A stretch of 5,471 bases of DNA from Alphaproteobacteria bacterium. GTDB lineage: Bacteria; Pseudomonadota; Alphaproteobacteria; UBA8366. The stretch's first letter is position 1. The number at the start of each line of letters is the position of its first letter. The DNA lies in the NCBI GenBank assembly GCA_030743445.1, contig JASLSL010000188.1, forward strand, positions 1 to 5,471, written 5' to 3'. The notes below the pieces were generated by a model. The model was not told the DNA's origin, did no database searches, and saw only the letters and a program-made list of their open reading frames with translations. The position numbers and the translations under genes are program-made. Shown in pieces: positions 1 through 5,471 of this stretch.

Positions 1-2693
1 AGCACCGCCATCACCAGATAGACGATGGCGAGCGCGATTATCAGGGCCCACTTCATCTCGGCCGCGGTGGCGACCAGCTTGTCGGCGGTCCCTGAGAGCC
101 GAATTCGAACGCCGGGCGGCATGCCCTCGGCCACCAGCTTGTCGATCACGTCGGCCTGCAGGATGTCCAGCGCATCGCCGAGCGCGATCTTCGGCGCCGG
201 CTTGATCTGCAGGGTCACCGCGCGGCCACTGTCGACGTGGCGAATTTCACTCGGCCCCACCGTCACCTGCACATCGGCGAGGGAGGCGACAGGCAGGATC
301 GTGCCCGAGGCGGTCACTACGGGTAGGCTGGCGATGCCTTGGGTTTCGGCGACCTTGTCCTCGGGCCCCATCAGCATGAGGTCGATCTGCTCGCCGCCCT
401 CGGTCACCTCGGCGACACGGACGCCGTCGTTGAAGGTATCGATCGTGACCGCGAGGTCCCGCGCGCTGAGACCGGCGTCGGCGAGCCGCATCCGGTCGGG
501 CACGATGCGGATCTCCGGCTCGCCGAGCGACAGGCTGGGACGCGGCCGGTAGCTCGTGCCCTCGTTGCGCGGCAGGCGGGCGGAGATCATCGTCCCGGCG
601 CGACCGGCGACCTCGAAGATATCCTCCAGCCGGATGCCCGAGATATCCATGTCGACCGAGCGACTGCCACCGATTCCGCGGCCGAATATCGAGGGTTGGA
701 AGCTGTGCACGAACGTGCCCGGCTCCTTGAAGACCGGTTTCTCGAGCAGCGGGATCATGTCCTTGGCGCGCGTCGGATCGGTGCCGCGCCCGCCGAGGAA
801 AACCTGGTTCCGCCAAACGACGAAGAAGAAGTACTTCAGCTTCGGCGGCTGGTCGGGCGGCGCAATCTCGCCGGACTCCTTGGCCAGGTTGGGAAGCACC
901 TCGGATTCGATCTGGTTCGCCAGCTTGGTCATGGTCTTGAGGTTGTAGCCCGACGGCGGCAGCACCACACTGATCACCAAGTTGCGGTTGCCCTCGGGCA
1001 GGTATTCCAGCGGCGGCAGCAACTGCCAGGTGGTGAGCCCGGCAAACCCGGTGATCACCGCGACCATGCCGAGCGCCATCGCTTTGTTGGTCACGACCTT
1101 GCGCGTCAACCCGACGACCGCCTTGATGAAGCCGCTGCCCAGGCTGTCGAAGACCGGAACCCGGATACCCTCGCCCGGCGCCTTGATCTTGCCCGCCAGC
1201 ATCCTGTTCGCGAGTGCCGGAATGACGGTGACCGACACCACGAGCGACAACATCACCGCGACCGAAATCGCGACCGCGATGTCGCGGAACAACTGCCCGA
1301 CCTCGAGATCCATGATCATGATCGGGATGAACACCATCACCGTGGTCAGGGCCGAGACCAGGATGGCGCCCCAAACCTGCGTCGTGCCGATCAATGCCGC
1401 GACCGAGGGGGTCTTGCCCTGCTCGCGCATGCGATAGATGTTTTCCAACACGACGATGGCGGCATCGACGACCATGCCGACGGCGAACGCGATGCCGGCG
1501 AGCGACACGACGTTGATCGACCGGCCCAAGAGCGCCATCGCGACGAAGGACGCGATGACCGAAACCGGGATCGCGATTCCGACGACGAGCGTCGCGCGCA
1601 CCGACTTCAGGAACAACAGCAGGATGGCGACGGCGATCGTGCCGCCGAACCAGATATTCTGAATGACGAGCTCGATCGCCGAGTTGATGTAGACGGTCTC
1701 GTCGTAGAGCTGACGGAAGTACAGGTTTTGCTGGTTGATCGCGCCGGCATTGAGCTCCTTCGTCGCCTGGCGGATGCCCTTCATCGTCTCGATGACGTTG
1801 GCGCCGACCTGACGGGTCGCGTTGATCGCGATCGCGGGCTCGCCATTGGTGCGCACGCGCGCGGTCGGTTTCTTGTAGCCGTATGTCACCTCGGCGATGT
1901 CGCCGACCAGGACCCGGCCGACCCGCCGGGTCTCGGCTTCCTCGGCGGTGCGCAACACGACCTGCCGTACGGTCGCCAGCGTATTCAGCTCGGCCTCGGT
2001 GCGGACGACGTAGCGGCGCTTGCCTTCCTCGACGTCGCCACCGGTGACCGAGATATTGGCGGCGCGCAGGCGCGAGAGCACCTCCGGCACGGTCAAGCCG
2101 TAGCGCGCCATCTTCGCCGGATCGACGACGACGCGAATTTCCTTGGCGCCGCCGCCATAGACGTTGACCGTGGCGACGCCCGGCACACGCTCCAGGCGAT
2201 CGCGGATCACGTCCTCGGCGAAGTCCCCGAAATGGTGGATCGGCGTCGTGTTGCCGGGCTTGCGGGTAAGATGGAACCAGGCGATGCGGTTGTCCTCGGG
2301 CCCGGCGACCTTGAGTCGCGGCTCGTCGGCCTCGTCGGGATAGCCGGTCACACCATCGAGCCGGTTGGCGACCAGCAACAGGGCGCGGTCCATGTTGGTG
2401 CCGACGGCGAATTCGAGCTTCAGGCGGGACTGGCTCTGAAGCGCGCGGCCCTCGAGCCGCTCCAGCCCCGACAGCCCCTTGAGCTGCTCCTCCTGCGGAT
2501 TGAGAATTTCGCGTTCGATTTCCGCGGGTGCGGCCCCGAGCCAGGTCGTCTGAATGTCGATCACCGGGCGCGCGACGTCGGGCGCGAGCTGGATCGGGAT
2601 GGTCTGCAGCGCGACATAGCCGAACAGCACGGCCATGATGACCGCCGCCATGACGGCGATCGGGCGCTCGATGGAATAACGGATCAGGTTCAC
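1..2693 (-). CDS. AcrB-like RND efflux permease, C-terminus cut off by window edge
   Basis: Inner-membrane proton-driven pump of a tripartite efflux complex. Translation from GTG at 2693 gives 897 uninterrupted codons (plus 2 bases) to the left edge. The start (MNLIRYSIERPIAVM) is typical of RND permeases. Approximate layout: TM1 13-31, first periplasmic porter/docking region 32-340, TM2 343-361, TM3 366-388, TM4 393-417, TM5 437-462, TM6 471-496, TM7 537-556, second periplasmic region 557-878, TM8 from 881, where the window ends. Family members are usually about 1030-1060 aa, so roughly 140-170 residues are missing here. The TM4 signature GRSINVVSLAGIAFAVGMVV is followed by D410-A411, so only one of the two AcrB proton-relay Asp residues (D407/D408) is kept; CusA-type pumps also have D-A-A here. 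It follows the adaptor gene by 19 bases, so it is the second gene of that operon. Family assignment is very secure. Substrate is unknown: multidrug (HAE-type) is likelier than metal because the adaptor is AcrA-like. Confidence 0.96.
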   Translation of the reverse strand, partial: MNLIRYSIERPIAVMAAVIMAVLFGYVALQTIPIQLAPDVARPVIDIQTTWLGAAPAEIEREILNPQEEQLKGLSGLERLEGRALQSQSRLKLEFAVGTNMDRALLLVANRLDGVTGYPDEADEPRLKVAGPEDNRIAWFHLTRKPGNTTPIHHFGDFAEDVIRDRLERVPGVATVNVYGGGAKEIRVVVDPAKMARYGLTVPEVLSRLRAANISVTGGDVEEGKRRYVVRTEAELNTLATVRQVVLRTAEEAETRRVGRVLVGDIAEVTYGYKKPTARVRTNGEPAIAINATRQVGANVIETMKGIRQATKELNAGAINQQNLYFRQLYDETVYINSAIELVIQNIWFGGTIAVAILLLFLKSVRATLVVGIAIPVSVIASFVAMALLGRSINVVSLAGIAFAVGMVVDAAIVVLENIYRMREQGKTPSVAALIGTTQVWGAILVSALTTVMVFIPIMIMDLEVGQLFRDIAVAISVAVMLSLVVSVTVIPALANRMLAGKIKAPGEGIRVPVFDSLGSGFIKAVVGLTRKVVTNKAMALGMVAVITGFAGLTTWQLLPPLEYLPEGNRNLVISVVLPPSGYNLKTMTKLANQIESEVLPNLAKESGEIAPPDQPPKLKYFFFVVWRNQVFLGGRGTDPTRAKDMIPLLEKPVFKEPGTFVHSFQPSIFGRGIGGSRSVDMDISGIRLEDIFEVAGRAGTMISARLPRNEGTSYRPRPSLSLGEPEIRIVPDRMRLADAGLSARDLAVTIDTFNDGVRVAEVTEGGEQIDLMLMGPEDKVAETQGIASLPVVTASGTILPVASLADVQVTVGPSEIRHVDSGRAVTLQIKPAPKIALGDALDILQADVIDKLVAEGMPPGVRIRLSGTADKLVATAAEMKWALIIALAIVYLVMAV

Positions 2694-2709
2694 GGTCTAC
2701 CGGTCTCCC
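2694..2709 (-). promoter_or_regulatory. RBS region fixing the GTG start of the RND permease
   Basis: On the minus strand GGGAG (2709-2705) lies 11 bases before the GTG at 2693-2691, a somewhat long spacing. An in-frame TAG at 2699-2697, two codons upstream, means the GTG is the first possible start. The encoded N-terminus matches the family, so a later ATG is unlikely. Confidence 0.6.
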
Positions 2710-2712
2710 GCG

Positions 2713-3888
2713 TCAGCCCGTCGGCTCGGGCTTCGCCATTTCGTGGCGCACCGCCTGGTCCGGGCGCAGACGCTCGTTGCCGCGAATAATAGCGAGATCG
2801 CCTGCCTTGAGGCCATGCCTGACCACGAAGCGGCCGCCGACGGCGTCGCCCAACTCGACGCTCCGGCGCCTAGCCTTGCCGTCTTCGACGACGACCACGA
2901 ACTTGCGGCCGTTTTTGGCGATCACCGCGTCCTTGCTGACCGTCAGCACCTCGCGGCCCTCGGCGATCGGCACCATCACGGTGACGCTCTGGTTGGCGGC
3001 GCGCCTGGCTTCCTCGCGGCTGATACCCTCGATGATCGGCACCAAGCGAACCGGCTGCGTCCGGGTCATCGCGTTCTCCGACGGCACGACGGTTCGCACC
3101 GTGGCCCGGAACTTGCGGCCGTCGGCCAGTTGAACCCCGACCTCGCGTCCGGCGGTGAGCCCGGAGAGGCGGTCCGAGGGTACGTCGGCCTCGATCTCGA
3201 CCTCGTCGTCGTTGTACATCGCGACCACCGGGTCGCCGACATCGAGATAGGCGCCGGCGACCGTGTTGCGGATCAGCACGACGCCGTTGTAGGGCGCGTA
3301 GATCACCGTGTTACGCAGGTCGATCTGGGCCTGGCGTAGGGTCGCCTTCGCTCGCGCGACCGTTCCGGCCGCCTCGCTGACCTGGCTTTTGACCTTGGCT
3401 ACTTCGTTCTGTTTGTCGTCGTAGCGCGCTTGCGAGAACGCCGCCGATTTCCGGAGATCGCTGAGCCGCCGCAACTCACCCTCGGTCAGCTTCAACTGCG
3501 CCCGCGCGGTCCCCAACGCCGCCTTCTTTTCCCTGAGCTCGGCAAGCTGGAGATCACGGGTGACGCGATGCCAGTCCGGCACCATTCGGGCGATGACGTC
3601 GCCCTTCTTCACCCGGTCGCCGATCTTGACCACGACCTCCTGGACCGGGCCCTTGGTCAGCGCCGCGACAAGGCCGGCCTGGTGCGGCACGATCCGGCCG
3701 ATCACCGGCATGGTCTGCGACATCATCTGGGTGTGGACCGTCTCGACCACGACCTTGGCGGCCTTCTTCTTTTCCGCCGCGACCGACGCGCCGGCGGCGG
3801 CGAAGACCGCAAGCGCCAACACCGCCATGCCACGCGCGAGGCGGATGCGGACCGGTTTACCGATGCTATGTGTCCTCAACGTGGTCAC
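2713..3888 (-). CDS. RND efflux periplasmic adaptor (membrane fusion protein, AcrA/HlyD type)
   Basis: Links the RND pump to an outer-membrane channel in the periplasm. With the GTG start at 3888 it is 391 aa. Residues 1-38 form a Sec signal peptide: basic stretch (KPVRIRLARG), hydrophobic MAVLALAVFAAAG, then a likely cut after SVAA before EKKK. There is no lipobox Cys, so it is not a lipoprotein. Residues about 60-104 (PVQEVVVKIGDRVKKGDVIA) and 196-225 (IYAPYNGVVLIRN) are the two halves of the lipoyl domain. Residues about 105-195 form the alpha-helical hairpin; R141, L145 and S152 fit the R-x3-L-x6-S tip pattern known from AcrA/MexA as the TolC-docking site. Beta-barrel is about 228-305 and membrane-proximal domain about 306-380, with the typical GLKAGD near the end. 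The frame also opens upstream to an ATG at 3960, but that start lies in the AT-rich promoter region and would bury the signal peptide, while the GTG has GGAG 5 bases upstream. First gene of the operon with the permease. Confidence 0.94.
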   Translation of the reverse strand: MTTLRTHSIGKPVRIRLARGMAVLALAVFAAAGASVAAEKKKAAKVVVETVHTQMMSQTMPVIGRIVPHQAGLVAALTKGPVQEVVVKIGDRVKKGDVIARMVPDWHRVTRDLQLAELREKKAALGTARAQLKLTEGELRRLSDLRKSAAFSQARYDDKQNEVAKVKSQVSEAAGTVARAKATLRQAQIDLRNTVIYAPYNGVVLIRNTVAGAYLDVGDPVVAMYNDDEVEIEADVPSDRLSGLTAGREVGVQLADGRKFRATVRTVVPSENAMTRTQPVRLVPIIEGISREEARRAANQSVTVMVPIAEGREVLTVSKDAVIAKNGRKFVVVVEDGKARRRSVELGDAVGGRFVVRHGLKAGDLAIIRGNERLRPDQAVRHEMAKPEPTG

Positions 3889-3898
3889 GATTGCTCCG
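3889..3898 (-). promoter_or_regulatory. Ribosome binding site choosing GTG 3888 for the adaptor gene
   Basis: Minus strand reads CGGAG (3898-3894), a 5-base spacer CAATC, then GTG. This well-placed site supports the GTG over the in-frame ATG 72 bases upstream. Confidence 0.65.
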
Positions 3899-3911
3899 AG
3901 TGAGTCTTGCG

Positions 3912-3940
3912 GTTCTAATGCATGTAAAATTAAAGGTAAA
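3912..3940 (-). promoter_or_regulatory. Putative sigma70-type promoter of the efflux operon
   Basis: On the minus strand TTTACC (3940-3935; 4 of 6 to TTGACA) is separated by 17 bases from TAGAAC (3917-3912; 4 of 6 to TATAAT). Transcription would start near 3905, leaving a leader of about 17 bases before the GTG. The region is AT-rich in an otherwise GC-rich window. Box matches are modest, and TTGGCA at 3960-3955 is an alternative -35 without a convincing -10 partner. Confidence 0.35.
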
Positions 3941-3953
3941 AATACATACATTA
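3916..3953. promoter_or_regulatory. Candidate operator: 11-bp imperfect inverted repeat in the efflux promoter
   Basis: The left arm TAATGCATGTA (3916-3926) and right arm TACATACATTA (3943-3953) are inverted copies with 10 of 11 positions matching, separated by a 16-base A-rich spacer. The right arm contains TACATACATT, which is one half of the 24-bp E. coli AcrR operator (established knowledge). The halves are in the opposite order and wider apart than in the AcrR site, so this may be two sites rather than one palindrome. The arms bracket or overlap the putative -35 and -10 of the efflux operon, the position expected for a repressor. No regulator gene is in the window. Operator status is inference. 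Confidence 0.45.
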
Positions 3954-4110
3954 ATGCCAAATACTAACACGATTGCCGGGGCCCGGAAAGGGTCCTTTGA
4001 AGCGCTTCGAATCGCCCGGAAAATAAGCGATTCAGCCTCACATCGCCGGCTCATGACAATAATATGATCGCCCGGTCCCGACCGGAATCGCGCCTTTGAG
4101 GCCCCCGGAT
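3954..4110. other. Non-coding divergent spacer with small inverted and direct repeats
   Basis: This is the rest of the spacer between the adaptor gene and the deacylase gene; I see no credible coding frame in it. It holds a 10-bp perfect palindrome GAAGCGCTTC (3999-4008), a 7-bp perfect inverted repeat GAATCGC/GCGATTC (4009-4015 and 4027-4033, 11-base loop), a 5-bp hairpin CCGGT-CCCG-ACCGG (4072-4085), and a direct repeat ATCGCCCGG at 4011-4019 and 4067-4075. No run of T follows any stem, so none looks like an intrinsic terminator. Function is unknown. Confidence 0.4.
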
Positions 4111-4140
4111 TCGACAGGGCGCCAGTTCCTCCGTTATAGA
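4111..4140 (+). promoter_or_regulatory. Putative sigma70-type promoter of the deacylase gene
   Basis: TCGACA (4111-4116; 5 of 6 to TTGACA) lies 18 bases before TATAGA (4135-4140; 4 of 6 to TATAAT). Transcription would start near 4147, about 22 bases before the ATG at 4169. Position and boxes are reasonable; no operator is apparent around it. Confidence 0.4.
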
Positions 4141-4168
4141 CGGTGGCAATCCGACGGAAGGCGGCGCG

Positions 4169-5098
4169 ATGACGACGATCCTCTATACCCACGAAGCCTG
4201 CAGCCGGCACGACCCGGGTCCGATGCACCCGGAATCCCCGTCCCGTCTCGCCGCGGTCAAGGCGGCGCTCGACGACCCGGCTTTCGAGGCGCTCGACCGC
4301 CGCGAGCCGCCTGAAGCGGACAACGACCACATCGCCCTGATGCACCCGGATGAATATGTCGAACGGGTGTTGGATGCGGTGCCGGATGAGGGAACGGTCG
4401 CGCTCGACGCGGACACGCAGATGTCGCCGGGCTCGGGCGAGGCGTCGCGCCGCGCGGTCGGCGCCGCTTGTGCCGCGATCGACGCGGTGATGGCGGGCGA
4501 GGCGAGCAACGCCTTTTGCGCCGTCCGGCCGCCGGGCCATCACGCCGAGCAGGCGCGCCCGATGGGGTTCTGCATGTTCAACAACGTCGCCATCGGCGCC
4601 GAACACGCGCGCAAGGCGCATGGCTGCGAGCGCGTCGCGGTGGTCGACTTCGATGTCCACCACGGCAACGGCACCCAGGCGATGTTCTGGAACGACCGCC
4701 ACCTGATGTTCGCCTCGACCCATCAGTTCCCGCTCTATCCCGGCACCGGCCGGGCGGGCGAGACCGGCGTCGCCAACAATATCGTCAATGTCGAACTCGC
4801 GCCCGGCGCCGGCTCGGCCGAGTTCCGCGAGGCCATGGGCGAGCGCGTGCTGCCGGCGCTGCGTTCTTTCGGACCCGATTTCCTGCTCGTCTCGGCCGGG
4901 TTCGACGCCCACGCGGAAGATCCGCTGGCGGGGCTCAATTTCCTCGACGACGATTATGCCTGGGCGGCGCAGGAGTTGATGGACGTCGCCGACGCGTGTT
5001 GCGAGGGGCGGCTGGTGGCGACCCTCGAGGGCGGCTATAACCTCGACGCCCTGGGGCGCTCGGTCTCGGCCTTCGTCGGCACGTTGATGCAGGATTAG
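4169..5098 (+). CDS. Zinc-dependent HDAC/acetylpolyamine-amidohydrolase-family deacylase
   Basis: Cytoplasmic metalloenzyme of the arginase/deacetylase fold that hydrolyses acyl-amide bonds; bacterial members act on acetylpolyamines, acyl-lysines or other amides, and the substrate here cannot be read from sequence. Length 309 aa, normal for a single-domain bacterial member. Visible motifs: N-terminal HPESPSRL (20-27); RPPGHHAE (120-127) with the catalytic pair H124/H125; GFCMFNN (133-139); VDFDVHHGNGTQ (159-170) with zinc ligands D162 and H164; SAGFDAHAEDPL (242-253) with the third ligand D246; and EGGYNL (287-292) with the transition-state Tyr Y290. Tyr, not the His of class IIa HDACs, suggests full deacetylase activity. 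No signal peptide or membrane segment. GGAAGG (4156-4161) sits 7 bases before the ATG. It is divergent from the efflux operon (280 bp) and 67 bp upstream of xseB, with which it may be co-transcribed. Family is certain; substrate is open. Confidence 0.95.
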   Translation: MTTILYTHEACSRHDPGPMHPESPSRLAAVKAALDDPAFEALDRREPPEADNDHIALMHPDEYVERVLDAVPDEGTVALDADTQMSPGSGEASRRAVGAACAAIDAVMAGEASNAFCAVRPPGHHAEQARPMGFCMFNNVAIGAEHARKAHGCERVAVVDFDVHHGNGTQAMFWNDRHLMFASTHQFPLYPGTGRAGETGVANNIVNVELAPGAGSAEFREAMGERVLPALRSFGPDFLLVSAGFDAHAEDPLAGLNFLDDDYAWAAQELMDVADACCEGRLVATLEGGYNLDALGRSVSAFVGTLMQD

Positions 5099-5118
5099 CC
5101 TCCGGCGCGACATTGATT

Positions 5119-5145
5119 TGGACACGTCCCGCACGGCCCTCTAAA
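5119..5145 (+). promoter_or_regulatory. Weak possible promoter before xseB
   Basis: TGGACA (5119-5124; 5 of 6 to TTGACA) and TCTAAA (5140-5145; 4 of 6 to TATAAT) are separated by only 15 bases, shorter than ideal. If real, xseB and the downstream gene could be transcribed apart from the deacylase. It could equally be chance, with all three genes in one transcript. Confidence 0.25.
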
Positions 5146-5160
5146 CTCGCGGGCGAGGGG
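5137..5160 (+). promoter_or_regulatory. xseB ribosome binding site with overlapping short hairpins
   Basis: GAGGGG (5155-5160) is a strong Shine-Dalgarno sequence 5 bases before the xseB ATG. Two alternative stems could cover it: CTCG/CGAG (5146-5149 with 5154-5157) and CCCTC/GAGGG (5137-5141 with 5155-5159). The RBS itself is solid; any role of the stems is speculative because short GC-rich complementarities arise easily here. Confidence 0.5.
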
Positions 5161-5165
5161 TAGGT

Positions 5166-5417
5166 ATGGCGAAGCAAAACGTTCCCGATGACATCAAGGC
5201 CTTGTCCTTCGAGGACGCGCTGGCGGCGCTAGAGGAGATCGTGCGCGCGCTCGAATCCGGCGAGACCAAGCTCGACGACGCGATCAACGCCTATACGCGT
5301 GGTGCCGCGCTGAAGACCCATTGCGAGGCCAAGCTTCGCGAGGCCCAGGCCAAAATCGAAAAGATCTCACTCGACGCCGACGGCAAGGTGTCGAGCGAAC
5401 CGGCGGACGTCGAATAG
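5166..5417 (+). CDS. xseB: Exodeoxyribonuclease VII small subunit
   Basis: Small cytoplasmic subunit that binds XseA to form exonuclease VII, which degrades single-stranded DNA into short oligonucleotides during repair. At 83 aa it has the usual family length. The conserved helical core is clear: LSFEDALAALEEIVRALESG (13-32), then LDDAINAYTRGAAL (36-49) and CEAKLREAQAKIEKI (53-67), followed by a variable acidic tail. The ATG is preceded by GAGGGG at 5-base spacing. The large subunit xseA is not in the window, as is common since the two genes are often unlinked. The stop is 6 bases before the next gene, suggesting a shared transcript with the isoprenoid gene, the arrangement seen in E. coli (xseB-ispA-dxs) and many other proteobacteria. 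Confidence 0.95.
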   Translation: MAKQNVPDDIKALSFEDALAALEEIVRALESGETKLDDAINAYTRGAALKTHCEAKLREAQAKIEKISLDADGKVSSEPADVE

Positions 5418-5423
5418 TCCTCC

Positions 5424-5471
5424 ATGGCGAACCTCGATCAGGCGATGAAGCAAGCGGCCGCCGAGGTCGAG
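5424..5471 (+). CDS. ispA: Start of probable polyprenyl/farnesyl diphosphate synthase, cut by window edge
   Basis: Only 16 codons are visible (MANLDQAMKQAAAEVE), open to the right edge. They form a charged, Ala-rich helix like the N-terminus of IspA-type synthases, which condense IPP with allylic diphosphates to make farnesyl diphosphate. The catalytic DDxxD motifs would lie beyond the window. The call rests mainly on position directly after xseB, where ispA is the usual neighbour. The start does not resemble Dxs, the other gene sometimes found there. The ATG is 6 bases after the xseB stop and no Shine-Dalgarno is visible (the preceding bases are TCCTCC), so translation is probably coupled to xseB. 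Confidence 0.68.
   Translation, partial: MANLDQAMKQAAAEVE

Noticed and set aside
247..1374. 375-codon open frame on the minus strand in a different frame from the permease
   Set aside because: Overlaps the permease in a shifted frame, with a Gly/Arg/His-rich product typical of out-of-frame reading of GC-rich genes.
1464..1466. Single Asp in TM4 as a sign that the pump is dead
   Set aside because: The frame is intact over 897 codons and functional RND pumps with one Asp in this helix are known, so it is reported as a variation, not a pseudogene.
339..2789. 816-codon open frame on the plus strand, opposite the permease
   Set aside because: It is in exact codon register with the permease on the other strand, so stops appear only where the permease uses TTA, CTA or TCA, which are rare in this GC-rich DNA; the CTA for residue L790 (324-326) is one such. 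The product is His/Arg/Asp-rich with no recognisable domain, while the minus strand encodes a clear RND pump.
3927..3942. The 38-bp inverted repeat as a transcription terminator
   Set aside because: It lies between divergently transcribed genes upstream of both, the stem is AT-rich with a 16-base loop, and a terminator is not expected there.
3889..3960. Upstream ATG at 3960 as the start of the adaptor
   Set aside because: It would add 24 residues ahead of a good signal peptide and run through the AT-rich promoter and operator-like repeat; GTG at 3888 has a well-spaced GGAG.
3866..5134. 422-codon open frame on the minus strand, opposite the deacylase
   Set aside because: Same codon-register mirror effect; the plus strand carries the complete deacylase with all catalytic motifs, and this product is Arg/His-rich low-complexity sequence that also crosses the promoter region.
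5418..5423. TCCTCC before the downstream ATG as a ribosome binding site
   Set aside because: This resembles the anti-Shine-Dalgarno itself, not its complement, so it cannot pair with 16S rRNA in the usual way; probably chance.

Overview
The window looks like ordinary chromosome from a GC-rich Gram-negative bacterium, most likely an alphaproteobacterium. The evidence is strongly GC-biased codon use, a periplasmic adaptor plus RND inner-membrane pump (which implies an outer membrane), and a rightward block of HDAC-family deacylase, xseB and the start of a probable ispA, an order I associate with alphaproteobacterial genomes. No mobile element, CRISPR array, tRNA or rRNA was seen.

Left part (1-3888, minus strand): a two-gene efflux operon read right to left. 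First comes a 391-residue periplasmic adaptor (membrane fusion protein) with a signal peptide, an alpha-hairpin carrying the R-x3-L-x6-S TolC-docking pattern, and the usual lipoyl, beta-barrel and membrane-proximal regions. Nineteen bases later comes an AcrB-like RND permease, of which 897 codons are visible; it runs off the left edge inside predicted TM8, so roughly the last 140-170 residues are missing. Both genes start with GTG. The permease has one Asp rather than the AcrB Asp-Asp pair in TM4. No outer-membrane channel gene is present in the window.

Middle (3889-4168): a 280-bp divergent intergenic region. Its adaptor-proximal side is a strikingly AT-rich island (37 of 50 bases are A/T in 3911-3960) with an 11-bp imperfect inverted repeat. 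One arm contains TACATACATT, the same 10 bases as a half-site of the E. coli AcrR operator. The repeat overlaps a plausible promoter for the efflux operon, so it is a good operator candidate. The other side holds a plausible promoter for the rightward genes and some small inverted repeats.

Right part (4169-5471, plus strand): a complete zinc-dependent HDAC/acetylpolyamine-amidohydrolase-family enzyme (309 aa) with all metal ligands and the catalytic Tyr; then xseB (83 aa, exonuclease VII small subunit); then, 6 bases after the xseB stop, the first 16 codons of a probable polyprenyl (farnesyl) diphosphate synthase. xseB and ispA look translationally coupled. The deacylase may be co-transcribed with them or may read separately, since the 67-bp gap before xseB could hold a weak promoter.

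Nothing here amounts to a clearly new system. The points most worth a second look are the operator-like repeat, the single-Asp TM4 of the pump and the divergent placement of a deacylase beside an efflux operon of unknown substrate.
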